DNA of 27,243 nt from Pseudomonadota bacterium (lineage in GTDB: Bacteria; Myxococcota; Myxococcia; Myxococcales; Anaeromyxobacteraceae). A model generated the notes under the pieces. It was not told the DNA's origin. It saw only the letters and a program-made list of their open reading frames with translations, and did not search any database. The position numbers were made by a program, and so were the translations under genes. Location: NCBI GenBank assembly GCA_023428085.1, contig JAEYZK010000057.1, positions 1-27,243 on the forward strand, written 5' to 3'. Of the stretch, positions 1 to 8,197 are shown one piece after another. Every line of letters starts with the position of its first letter. Positions within the stretch are counted from its first letter, which is position 1.

Positions 1-72
1 AAGGACGTCTCCTTCCCACTCGGCACCTACCTCATGCGCGTGCGGTTCGGCGTCTCCTGCGCGAGCAGCTAG
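1..72 (+). CDS. C-terminal end of an unidentified protein (partial)
   Basis: Frame 1 is open from the first base and stops with TAG at 70-72, giving a 23-residue tail with LMRVRFGVSCASS at its end. Third-position GC bias fits a real gene. The fragment is too short to assign a family. It converges with the CotH-like gene on the other strand. Confidence 0.5.
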   Translation, partial: KDVSFPLGTYLMRVRFGVSCASS

Positions 73-106
73 GCCACGCCCACTCCCAGCCCCGCGTCCC
101 CGTCCG

Positions 107-121
107 CGAGCGACTCGCTCG
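107..121. terminator. Possible short hairpin between convergent genes
   Basis: CGAGCG, a 3-base loop and CGCTCG form a perfect 6-bp stem in the 127-bp gap between the gene ending at 72 and the convergent gene ending at 200. There is no T-tract and the stem is short, so a terminator role is only suggested by position. Confidence 0.25.
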
Positions 122-199
122 AAGGGACACGCTCGCTTCAGCAGCAGAACGATCGACCCATTCCGAGCCGTGCCCCGCCCGAACCGGCCATCGCGCCCA

Positions 200-1741
200 T
201 CAGTTCTGCTGCTTCGGTGCGCTTCCCCGAGGGTCGTGTCCGCTGGTTCCGTCCGACAACGGCATGTTGCCGGCCGACCTCTGGGTTCGGTACCCCTCCT
301 CGAGGAGCTCCTCGAGCTCGCCGGCCACGCCGGGGAGGAGCTGGTGCAGGAGCACGTCGCGCTCGCGGCGCCACGTCTCGAGGTCGATCACGGGATCCTC
401 TTCCACGATCGGCTCGATGAGACGGGCCCACGCGGTCGCCTTGCGCTGGAGCACCGTCGCCCGGAGCGGGCCCGCCGCGAGCCCGCGCCCGAGCGCCTCG
501 AAGCGCTCCCACTCCGTCGCCGCGAGGAGGCCGAGGAACGGATCGCAGCCCGACGGCACCACCCAGGCGTTGCCCCAGACCGCGACCGGCGCACACCCTG
601 CCGGCTTCACGTTCCAGTTCGGGAGCGGGGTCTCCGCGCCGTAGCCGCACCGCTCGACGTACGGGTCGCACCACGGGAACGTGTTGTCCATGTCCCACGG
701 GACGAGGTGGAAGCGGCCGTCCGTCGCGGTGTCGCGGTACCAGTAGTAGTTGTGCGGCAGCATCGACCAGCAGCCCGGTTCACCGCACGTGTAGAGGGCC
801 GTCACCCCGTCCCAGTTCTCGATGGCGCGATCGACGGCCATGTACCGGAGCAGCTCGTCGACGTCGACGTGCGCGGAGAGCGGCGCGGTCGAGCCCTCCT
901 CGATCGCGCTGGCCACCGCGGCGGTGAGGGCGAGGAAGTCGGCAGGATCGTCGCCCTCCTCCTGCCCCGAGGTCACGTAGGCCGTGAACGCCTCGTCGCC
1001 CAGGATCCGGTGCGCCTCGGGGTTGGGCCAGACCTCCTTGTAGAGGTTCCCGCCGGCCGCCTCCGGGTAGTGGTTCCGCGCGTACCGATCGTCCACGTCC
1101 TCGACCGCGATGAAGAGCCCCATGAACGCGCCGTTGATGAGGAGACGGGCGGGCGCGGTCCGCGGCGCATCGACGCCGGCGTCGAAGTAGGCGCCGTAGG
1201 CGAGCATCTCGCGCAGCATCGACGGGTCGCGCGAACCCGCGTGCAGGTTGAGCTTCTTGAGGCCGCGCAGCCGCGTCTCGTTGAACTTGAACTTGTACGA
1301 GATCTTCCGGCAGTGCGGCTCGTCCAGCCGCGGGCGCGAGCGCATCTCGTCGAGCGTGTCCACGCCCGGATCGCCGTCCTCGTCCAACGTCGGCGGTCCC
1401 CAGCACGTCCCCAGCGTCCCGTACGATCCCTTGTGGCGGAAGCCGACCTGGCCGAGGTCGAGCGGCCCGCCGGGGAGCCCCTTCACCACGAGCGACGCCG
1501 GCTTCCACTCCTCGCCGATGCCGTGGGCCTCCAGGTAGTCCCAGTCCTCCTGCACCATCGTGACGTCGTAGGTGAGCACCTGGCCCGGCGCGAAGACCGC
1601 CTCGTCCTCGGAGCCGTCCACCACGCCCACCGGCGGGTACCAGGGCGGCGCTGGCTCGGAGTCGGAGCAGGCCGCGAGCGCGGCGACTCCGAGGAGCGCG
1701 GCCAGGAAGCAGGACGGGGTGAAGGTGCGGACGGCGCGCAT
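200..1741 (-). CDS. CotH kinase family lipoprotein
   Basis: This 513-residue protein belongs to the CotH family, atypical protein-kinase-fold proteins first known from Bacillus spore coats and common as secreted proteins in myxobacteria. A lipoprotein signal peptide ends in LAAC with Cys25 as the lipidated residue, so it should be anchored to a membrane outside the cytoplasm. Family blocks visible in order are FRHKGSYG near residue 100, KKLNLHAGSRD near 163, GLFIAVEDVDDRY near 208, GNLYKEVW, VDRAIENWDG, and HLVPWDMDNTF near 350, the likely metal-binding DxDN site. Cysteines in the C-terminal half suggest disulfides, as in an exported protein. GGAGG lies 5 bases before the ATG, which fixes the start. 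The natural substrate is unknown. The family call is firm; kinase activity is an inference from the family. Confidence 0.9.
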   Translation of the reverse strand: MRAVRTFTPSCFLAALLGVAALAACSDSEPAPPWYPPVGVVDGSEDEAVFAPGQVLTYDVTMVQEDWDYLEAHGIGEEWKPASLVVKGLPGGPLDLGQVGFRHKGSYGTLGTCWGPPTLDEDGDPGVDTLDEMRSRPRLDEPHCRKISYKFKFNETRLRGLKKLNLHAGSRDPSMLREMLAYGAYFDAGVDAPRTAPARLLINGAFMGLFIAVEDVDDRYARNHYPEAAGGNLYKEVWPNPEAHRILGDEAFTAYVTSGQEEGDDPADFLALTAAVASAIEEGSTAPLSAHVDVDELLRYMAVDRAIENWDGVTALYTCGEPGCWSMLPHNYYWYRDTATDGRFHLVPWDMDNTFPWCDPYVERCGYGAETPLPNWNVKPAGCAPVAVWGNAWVVPSGCDPFLGLLAATEWERFEALGRGLAAGPLRATVLQRKATAWARLIEPIVEEDPVIDLETWRRERDVLLHQLLPGVAGELEELLEEGYRTQRSAGNMPLSDGTSGHDPRGSAPKQQN

Positions 1742-2094
1742 GTTCGCCTCCAGACCGCCGGCAGCCGCCGAACGGCCTCACCGGGCGAGTCGCGGGTGCT
1801 TGGTTGCGCCGGATGTTTGCATCGCGCGGCGGATTGCGCAACGGCCTCCCGCCGCGGCTCCGTTCGCGGCCCTCGCGTGCCCCGGGTCCGTCGAACTCCG
1901 ACGCGGGCTCGAACGACGGGCGCCAGGCGAGCCGGGTGCCCGCGCCCTCGGGCGTGAGGGTCACGGCTCGGCCGCTCCCAGGGCATCGTGGAGAAGAAAG
2001 GCACGATGCCGATCCTCAGCCACCAGCGTGAACCGCGGACCGGAGACGTGTCGGACACCACCCGCTCCCGACGGACGGCCGCGCCGCCGCAGAC
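1742..2094. other. 353-bp region without an intact gene; upstream of the CotH gene
   Basis: It lies between two minus-strand genes and should carry the promoter of the CotH-like gene. GTTGCGC at 1803-1809 and GCGCAAC at 1836-1842 form a 7-bp inverted repeat about 60-100 bp upstream of the CotH start, a possible operator. On the minus strand around 1910-1965 a short open stretch encodes VTLTPEGAGTRLAWR, which resembles the middle of SRPBCC/polyketide-cyclase proteins; the frame around it does not continue that family, so it may be a decayed remnant. No clear sigma-70 promoter was found. Confidence 0.4.
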
Positions 2095-2993
2095 TCATCG
2101 GCGCCCGGAAGGGGCGCGCCGCCGCCGCTGCGGCTCGAGGATCGCGAGCGCCTCGTCGCGGCTCGCGACGGCGTGGACCCGGCTCCGGGCGGCCACGTAT
2201 TTCCAGGCGAGCTGGGGCGCCCGGGAGATCTCGTCGGGCGTCGTGGAGAGCAGCGTCGAGACGCCCGGCTCGGCGAGCAGGTCGTCCACCCGGACGCGTC
2301 CCTCGCGCACCTCCCCGGTGAGCCGCGGGTTGAACAGGCCGTGGAGCACGTCCGCCGGGGGGACGGCGGGGCGCCGCTCCCCCGGACGCCCCCGGGCCAG
2401 ATCGCGGAACGTGCGCAGGAACCCGTACTGCACGGGCCGCTGCAGATGAAGCTCGCCGGCGCGAACCGCCTGCGGGCGTGGGCCCGCCGGAGCGCGCCCG
2501 CGAAGGCGTCCGCCACGTCGTCCGGACCGCCGAGGAGGCGCCGCCGCAGGACGGCCAGGGCGATGGAGGCGATCGTCCGGTACGAGTACCCCGCCTCGAT
2601 GAAGTCGAGCATGCGGCCGCGGACCGTGGACTGGACCTCCTCGTCGAACCAGGGCGCCTCGAACCGCAGGAAGGCGACCGCCGTCCCGCGCCGACGGGCG
2701 TCGTGGGCGAGCAGGTCCGAGAGGCGCCTCAGATCCACGCCGCGCGGCGCCGCCTCGATGAGGAAGGCGTGCTCGAACCCCTGGTCCGTCCTCGGCACGA
2801 GGAAGACGAGCGCGGCGTGGCTGAACGGGCTCCGGGTCGCCCACCGGATCAGCCGGCTCGCGAGCGCCTTCCCGGAGACGAGCACGACGTCGGAGCGCCG
2901 CAGGAGCCCGCTCCCGAGGAACTCCTCGAGCGACATCGGGAACGCGCCCGGGGTCGCGGGCGCCAGGGCCTTCACTGCCGGAGCACGGTGCAC
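2095..2993 (-). pseudogene. Papain-like YiiX/NlpC-type protein, frameshifted
   Basis: Two minus-strand frames together encode one protein of about 299 residues. The first part has the His motif SPFSHAALVF and ends in the Cys motif SFICSG, matching circularly permuted papain-like (YiiX/DUF830-type NlpC/P60) enzymes, whose Cys and His form the catalytic pair. Directly after FICSG the reading continues only in the next frame, as VQYGFLRTFRDLARG and on to the TGA at 2095. The joint lies at about 2431-2440, in a GGCCCGTG context, and is explained by one missing base; the total length of 899 is one short of a multiple of three. A GTG start at 2993 has GGAGG 7 bases upstream; an ATG at 2936 is the alternative. 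No signal peptide is obvious. It may be a true pseudogene or a sequencing error. Likely co-transcribed with the gene ending at 3076. Confidence 0.75.
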
Positions 2994-3075
2994 GGCGCCA
3001 CCTCCGTCAGGTTCCGGGGGGGGAGCATGCCAGTCGCGTTCCACGCCAGCAAGCGCGCCGGGCGCGCCGCGGACG

Positions 3076-5691
3076 TCAGCCCTCGTCTTCCTCCACCGGC
3101 GGTGGCCCGAACCAGCTCCGCGCCTCCTGGTCCACGCAGTTGGCGTTGAGCCAGAGCGTCTTCCCGTCCGGCGCGCTCCTGCCATCGACGTCGATCACCC
3201 GCACGACCCGGGCCATCCCCGCGTCGTCGGGGGAGATCTCGCCCAGGAGGTTGGGCGCGGCCCGCAGGCGCGCCTCGTCCAGCGCGTAGCCGGCCGTGCC
3301 TGGGAAGATGGCGAAGTAGAGGATGTTCTCCTCGACGAGGTCGTTGAAGAAGTGCGAGCCGAGCGAGACGTCGGGGATGGTGTTGCCGAGGCGCATGACC
3401 TCGCACACGGCGGAGACGCGCTGGATCTCCGGGAACGAGACCGGCACCCCCAGCGACGGCGTGGTGGTCCCCCACCGCCCGGGGCCGAGCAGCAGGACCC
3501 GCGCCTGGCCCAGCTTGCGGTTCGCGCGGCCCACCACGCGGGCTACCTCGTACCGGTCCTGGAGCCCGAGGCCGGCGTAGGCGTCGGGATCGACGTAGAC
3601 GACGCGATCGATCGGCGTGTTCGTGCTCTGGCCCACCAGCGGCCCGCGGCTCTCGAGGAGGACCGACCCGGGCGGCAGGTCCTCGGGCACCGGCACGGCC
3701 ACCCCGCCCTCGCGGATCTGCAGCGGCCGGCACTGGACCACGTTGAGCCGGAGCTCCCCGTCGCGGCCGACGTTGCCGGTGAACTCGACGTCCACCGGCG
3801 TCCGGTACGCCGCCCGGAGCTCGCCCAGGATCGACCGGATCTGCTCGACGAAGGGCGTGCCCCAGAGCAGCTCCTCGAACGTGAGCACCCAGCCGCCGCC
3901 CTGGCGCTGCGTCGCGAAGAGCCGGATCGGCAGCTCCGGGCTCCGGCGGATGACCTCGTCCACGCGCACGGGGCGGAGCTCGCGGCTCTCGAGGTCGATC
4001 ACGTCCACGCGCTGCTGCGCGTACTCGGTGACCTCGTCGAGGCTCGTCTCCGGCCGGAGCGACGGCGCGTTGAGGGCGACGACGCGGGTGTAGTCGTCGT
4101 CGGAGCGCTCCACCGCCCGCGTGCCGAGGCCGAACACGAGCCGCACGACGCCGGCCTGCGGGTCGATCTGGTGGTTCCAGACGTACGGGTTGTACGAGAG
4201 GGCCACGCCCGCCACCTGCGGGAAGAACAGCGTACCGCGCACGGCGCCCGAGACCCGCTGGATGAGGACCGCCATCTGCTCGTCGCGGCCGAGCAGCCCG
4301 CGCCGCTCGCGGTACCGGAGCGCCTCCTCGCTCATGGTGCTCGCGTAGACGGTGCGGATCGCGGAGAGGAGCGCGTCGAGCCGCTCCTCCGGCGGGCCGT
4401 TGTTGGGGAGGAAGACGCTGTCGTACTTGCCGGTGAAGGCGTTGCCGAAGCCGTCCTCGAGGAGGCTCGACGAGCGGACGATGATCGGCGACTGCCCGTA
4501 GTGCTCGAGCACCTGGAGGAGCTGCTCCACGATGAAGCTCGGGAACGTCCCGGCGAGCACCCGCTCCCGCGCCTCGGCGGCGACGTCCGCGAGCGAGGGG
4601 CCGCTGTGGATCGTCCGGCGGACCTGCCAGATGCCGTTCCGGACGAGGTACGTGTAGAAGACGTCGGAGCCCACGAACCACGAGTCGTGCGGCTCGAGGA
4701 GCCGCGTCCAGCGCGGATGGGCGCGGGCGAGGATGGCGCGGGAGACGAGCATGCCCGCGGCCTTCCCGCCCACGAGCCCGGTGCCGATCATCCTCCGGCG
4801 GATGGCGAACAGATCGTCGAGCTCGAGGTACCGCTCCGCCAGCTCGGTGAACCGCTCGTCGCGCGTGAGGAGGCCGCGGAGGAGATCCTGGAACGCCTCG
4901 TGCTCGTCGCGCCAGGGGCGGGCGCCGGCCCGGCAGGCCTCGCGGATCTCCCGCGCCTCGACGAACCGGCGCTCCCACGCGTCCATCTGGCCGAGGCCCG
5001 CGGGCGGCCGCTCGGCCACGTCGGCCAGCTCGGCGCTCTCGGTGAGGGCCCGGAAGTCCTCGTCCTCCCACGCGTGCGGCAGGTACATGGTCGGCGACCG
5101 CCGCCCGTCCACCTTGAGCGGCTGGACGTAGCGGACGCGCTGCCGGCGGAAGACGTCCACGAGGAGCTGGGTCGTGCTCCGCACCGCCTGGATCGCCTGC
5201 GCCGAGTGCGGCTGCCGGAGCAGGGCGAAGTACGCGATCGTCCGCAGCCGGTACAGGTGCGGGCAGGTCAGCATGAAGAAGTTGCCCAGCATGAGGTCGC
5301 TGTACCAATCGGCGACCAGGTCGGAGAGGCAGTCGAAGACGTGGCAGGCGCCCGGGCCGGCCGCGTCGGCGGTCCGCTGGATGGCGGCCGTGAAGCTCTC
5401 GAACCCGACCGACGGCGAGAGCCGCTCCACCTGCACGCCGGGCCCCTCCGGCACGAGCGGGGGGTGGCGCGCGAAGCGGAAGTAGACGACGGGCCGCCCC
5501 TGCGCGAGCGCCCGCGAGACGTAGGGCTTCACGAGCGGCGCGTAGTCCTCGATCGCCTCCATCTGCCAGACGACGTTGTCGCCGGAGCGCAGGCCGCCGA
5601 GCACCGCGTCGAGCGCGGGGAAGCCCGTGGAGACGTCGATCGGCTGCCCGGGCTCGGGGGCGGACCATCGCTGGGTGCCCTGGTCGATCAT
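3076..5691 (-). CDS. KaiC-like domain fused to PPDK-type ATP-grasp (PEP/pyruvate-binding) domain
   Basis: This is an 871-residue protein. Residues about 16-190 look like a KaiC/RecA fold (STGFPALDAVLGGL, then VVYFRFAR and CHVFDCLSDL), but where KaiC has its GKT P-loop this protein reads SGDNVVWQMEA, so nucleotide binding there is probably lost. After a helical linker, residues about 305-660 match the N-terminal ATP-grasp domain of pyruvate phosphate dikinase and PEP synthase: GLVGGKAAGM, SPIIVRSSSLLEDGFGNAF near 401-419, and LNVVQCRPLQ near 649. A further domain of about 190 residues contains LGPGRWGTTTPSLGVPV and GSHFFNDLVEE. There is no phosphohistidine GGxxSHAA segment and no PEP-binding barrel, so it cannot be a complete PEP synthase or PPDK. 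The ATG has a GAGGAG-type site upstream. It follows the GDH homologue on the same strand after 82 bp. The phosphate acceptor is unknown. Confidence 0.8.
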   Translation of the reverse strand: MIDQGTQRWSAPEPGQPIDVSTGFPALDAVLGGLRSGDNVVWQMEAIEDYAPLVKPYVSRALAQGRPVVYFRFARHPPLVPEGPGVQVERLSPSVGFESFTAAIQRTADAAGPGACHVFDCLSDLVADWYSDLMLGNFFMLTCPHLYRLRTIAYFALLRQPHSAQAIQAVRSTTQLLVDVFRRQRVRYVQPLKVDGRRSPTMYLPHAWEDEDFRALTESAELADVAERPPAGLGQMDAWERRFVEAREIREACRAGARPWRDEHEAFQDLLRGLLTRDERFTELAERYLELDDLFAIRRRMIGTGLVGGKAAGMLVSRAILARAHPRWTRLLEPHDSWFVGSDVFYTYLVRNGIWQVRRTIHSGPSLADVAAEARERVLAGTFPSFIVEQLLQVLEHYGQSPIIVRSSSLLEDGFGNAFTGKYDSVFLPNNGPPEERLDALLSAIRTVYASTMSEEALRYRERRGLLGRDEQMAVLIQRVSGAVRGTLFFPQVAGVALSYNPYVWNHQIDPQAGVVRLVFGLGTRAVERSDDDYTRVVALNAPSLRPETSLDEVTEYAQQRVDVIDLESRELRPVRVDEVIRRSPELPIRLFATQRQGGGWVLTFEELLWGTPFVEQIRSILGELRAAYRTPVDVEFTGNVGRDGELRLNVVQCRPLQIREGGVAVPVPEDLPPGSVLLESRGPLVGQSTNTPIDRVVYVDPDAYAGLGLQDRYEVARVVGRANRKLGQARVLLLGPGRWGTTTPSLGVPVSFPEIQRVSAVCEVMRLGNTIPDVSLGSHFFNDLVEENILYFAIFPGTAGYALDEARLRAAPNLLGEISPDDAGMARVVRVIDVDGRSAPDGKTLWLNANCVDQEARSWFGPPPVEEDEG

Positions 5692-5712
5692 CGGTGCGTT
5701 CTCCTCTCCGCG

Positions 5713-5760
5713 CGGCCGGGGGCGGCCTTCCCGGCGCGGGCGGGGCGCGGTCCCCGGCCG
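5713..5760 (-). terminator. 9-bp inverted repeat between GDH homologue and ATP-grasp gene
   Basis: CGGCCGGGG at 5713-5721 pairs perfectly with CCCCGGCCG at 5752-5760 across a 30-base loop that is itself GC-rich. It sits in the 82-bp gap between two minus-strand genes. It could be an attenuator, a processing site or a weak terminator. There is no U-tract, so the role is uncertain. Confidence 0.3.
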
Positions 5761-5773
5761 CCGGGCACGTCGA

Positions 5774-7300
5774 CTACTGCGAGAACCCTTCGATGAGGTA
5801 CTGCACCTCGATCCGCTTCAGCGCGACCACCTTGGCCGCGGTCCGGACGTCGATCGGCTTCCCCACGCAGTACGGCCGCGAGTCGTAGAGCGGCGTGCGG
5901 CGGGCCCGGTTCCTGGCCACGTCGCGGATGAGGGCGTAGTTCTTCTTGATCGCCTGCTCCAGCCGGGCGTTCACCTCGGCCTCGGTCCACCGCTCGAGCC
6001 GCTGGTTCTGGAGCCACTCGTAGTACGAGACGGTCACCGCGCCGGCGTTGCAGATGACGTCGGGGATGAGATCGATGCCGCGCGCCTGGAGGACCCGGTC
6101 GCCGTCGGGCTTCGTCGGGCTGTTCGCCGCCTCGGCGACGAGCTTCACCCGGAGGCGCTCCGCGACCTTCGCGTCGATCACCTCGCCCAGCGCGGCCGGG
6201 ATGCAGACGTCGGCCTCGAGCGACCAGAAGTCGTCGCGCGGGAGGGCGGTGGCCCCCGGGAACCCCGCCACCGTCCGGCGCAGGTTCGCGGGGTCGTCGT
6301 GCGCGTGCGCGAGGAGCGCCGGGACGTCGAGGCCGCCCTCGCGGTGGATCGTCCCGTGCGCGTCCTGCACCGCGACGATCTTCGCGCCCAGGGCGTCGAG
6401 GATGTCGGCGGCGGCGGAGCCCACGCTCCCGAACCCCTGGAGGATGACGCGGGCGCCGCGCAGGTCGAAGCCCCGCTCGCGCGCCCACTCCTCCAGGCAG
6501 TAGACGACCCCCTGGCCGGCCGCCTTGGTCCGCCCCTCCGAGCCGCCGATCCGCACGTCCTTGCCGGTGACGACGCCCCGCAGCGCGTGGTGATCTCGCT
6601 CACCGTCCGTGTACTGCCGCATCATGTACGCCATCACGGCGGCGTTCGTCCCCACGTCCGGCGCGGGGATGTCCACGAACGGCCCCATCATCTGCTTCAG
6701 CTTGTAGACGTACCGGAGCGAGATGCGCTCGATCTCCTCCCGCGAGTAGGCGAACGGGTCGAGCCGGACCGCGCCCTGCGCGCCGCCGAAGGGCACCTCG
6801 ACGATGGCGGTCTTCCAGGTCATCTCCGCCGCCAGCGACTTGCAGAGGTCGAGCGTCGCGTCGGGGTGGTAGCGGATGCCGCCCTTGTACGGCCCGCGCG
6901 CCTCGCTGTGCTGGACCCGGTACGCCTTGAGCTGGCGCGGACCGCCCGGCTCGACCCGGTAGAGGCCCTTGCCCGCGAGGTGGATGACGCCCTGGCGCAC
7001 GGTGAGGTCGGCCGAGAGCAGCGCGCCGTGGTGCAGCACGTAGGCGCCGGTGGCGAGGGGCTCGAGCGCCCGGCCGGCCTCGATCGTCGACGGGGGGAGG
7101 TCGGCGAAGCGCGGGCGCTCCTCCTCGGGGAGCGGCACGAGCCGGTCGGCGGTCTCGATGGTGACGTGGAAGATGTGCTCGAAGTCGGGCTCCTCGAGCT
7201 CCATGCGCACGCGCGGGTCCATGCGGATGAGGTCCGCCGCGCGGTGAAAGGAGTCCATCGACTCCTGGTAGAAGCTCGGCTCTCCGTTCCTGCCCACCAT
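5774..7300 (-). CDS. Glu/Leu/Phe/Val dehydrogenase family protein with altered active site
   Basis: This 508-residue protein is homologous to NAD(P)-dependent glutamate dehydrogenase, which interconverts glutamate and 2-oxoglutarate plus ammonia. The dimerisation and substrate domain shows ARGPYKGGIRYHP (Lys139), EMTWKTA (Lys163) and DIPAPDVGTN (Asp215). The Rossmann domain shows VILQGFGSVG near 285-294, followed by AAN and CNAGAVTVSYYEW. The usual GGAKGG or GGAKAG, which carries the catalytic lysine (Lys125 in Clostridium symbiosum), reads GGAQGA here, with CAG encoding Gln175. All other expected residues are present. It is longer than the usual 420-450 residues because of about 90 extra N-terminal residues. 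GGGGAGGAGG precedes the ATG at 7300. Fold and family are certain; GDH activity is doubtful. Confidence 0.9.
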   Translation of the reverse strand: MVGRNGEPSFYQESMDSFHRAADLIRMDPRVRMELEEPDFEHIFHVTIETADRLVPLPEEERPRFADLPPSTIEAGRALEPLATGAYVLHHGALLSADLTVRQGVIHLAGKGLYRVEPGGPRQLKAYRVQHSEARGPYKGGIRYHPDATLDLCKSLAAEMTWKTAIVEVPFGGAQGAVRLDPFAYSREEIERISLRYVYKLKQMMGPFVDIPAPDVGTNAAVMAYMMRQYTDGERDHHALRGVVTGKDVRIGGSEGRTKAAGQGVVYCLEEWARERGFDLRGARVILQGFGSVGSAAADILDALGAKIVAVQDAHGTIHREGGLDVPALLAHAHDDPANLRRTVAGFPGATALPRDDFWSLEADVCIPAALGEVIDAKVAERLRVKLVAEAANSPTKPDGDRVLQARGIDLIPDVICNAGAVTVSYYEWLQNQRLERWTEAEVNARLEQAIKKNYALIRDVARNRARRTPLYDSRPYCVGKPIDVRTAAKVVALKRIEVQYLIEGFSQ

Positions 7301-7489
7301 CGTGCCTCCTCCCCGTGAACGAGCCCGCCCCCGCGCCCCGCCCGCCTGCCGCGCGGCGCGATGATCTCCGACCTTCCCTCGCAGGTGAAGAGGCCGCCGC
7401 AGCCGTCGCCACGCGCGTGTGGGGACATCATCTCGTAATCCGGGTCCCGCGTGTGGACCGCTTTCGTGACGCGGAGGGTGGCAGCCGAG

Positions 7490-7527
7490 GAGGCGTGCCG
7501 TGCGGTGATGCCGATCCGCCACGCCTC
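7490..7527 (-). terminator. Possible hairpin at the end of the DUF2238 gene
   Basis: GAGGCGTG at 7490-7497 pairs with CACGCCTC at 7520-7527 across 22 bases, the right arm overlapping the TGA of the minus-strand DUF2238 gene. The following 190 bp up to the GDH start hold no gene that I can support. No T-tract follows, so the terminator role is tentative. Confidence 0.35.
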
Positions 7528-8197
7528 ACCGCGGCGCAGGCACCCGGTCCATCGACGCGTCCTGCCAGCGGCCGAACACCGGCAGCACGATCAGCGAAGC
7601 GATCAAGGCGAGCAGCATGTCCCACTGCGCGTCCCACACGTCGCCCTGCGTACCCAGGAACGCCTGGCCGACGTCCGGCGCCGCCGCGAGCACGGTCCAC
7701 CACTCGGCGATCTCCCAGAACGCGGCCACCGCGAGCACGACGCAGACGGTGAGGAAGGAGAGCCACCCGCCGCGCCGGAGCGGCGTCTTGCGGAGCAGCA
7801 CCTCGCGCGTGAGGAACGCCGGGAAGACCCCCACCGCGAGGTGGCCGACGCGATCGTAGTGGTTGCGCGCGAGCCCGAACGCCTCCTTCGCCCAGTTGCC
7901 GAGCGGCGTCTCCGCGTACGTGTAGAACCCGCCGTAGTCGAGGACGAGGACGTGCAGGAACACGCCCGCGTAGACGAAGTGCGAGAGCGGCAGCCGCGGG
8001 TACAGCGCCGCGAGCACCGCGACCATCGCGAGCCCCGGCGCGACCTCGAGGATCCAGCTCACGGGCCCCGCGCGCGCGGTGACGCCGCTGACGGCGAGGA
8101 CGACGAGCAGGAGCCCGAGCAGCGTGAGGGGGAAGCGGGCGTGCTCGCGGAGCGTGCGGGCCGGCGCGGAGGCGGTCTCGGGGGCGAGCGAGCTCAC
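7526..8197 (-). CDS. DUF2238 (YjdF-type) integral membrane protein
   Basis: This 223-residue protein has about six hydrophobic segments after a short polar N-terminus. The C-terminal half carries the signature of the DUF2238/YjdF family: ARNHYDRVGHLAVG, then FWEIAEWW, then LGTQGDVWDAQWDMLLAL. The conserved charged and aromatic residues lie between membrane segments and suggest a transporter- or enzyme-like membrane site, but no function of the family is known to me. The start at 8197 is GTG; an AGGGG lies too close to serve as a normal ribosome binding site, so the start is less certain than the family. It is divergent from the M6 protease gene. Confidence 0.85.
   Translation of the reverse strand: MSSLAPETASAPARTLREHARFPLTLLGLLLVVLAVSGVTARAGPVSWILEVAPGLAMVAVLAALYPRLPLSHFVYAGVFLHVLVLDYGGFYTYAETPLGNWAKEAFGLARNHYDRVGHLAVGVFPAFLTREVLLRKTPLRRGGWLSFLTVCVVLAVAAFWEIAEWWTVLAAAPDVGQAFLGTQGDVWDAQWDMLLALIASLIVLPVFGRWQDASMDRVPAPR

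Noticed and set aside
3053..3067. GCGCGCC-G-GGCGCGC palindrome in the 82-bp gap after the ATP-grasp gene
   Set aside because: A one-base loop cannot form a good hairpin and no T-tract follows on the minus strand; not listed as a terminator.
2173..5796. Long + strand open frame opposite the ATP-grasp fusion
   Set aside because: Low-complexity Arg/Glu/Val/Pro composition with no recognisable domain; the minus-strand frame holds all ATP-grasp motifs.
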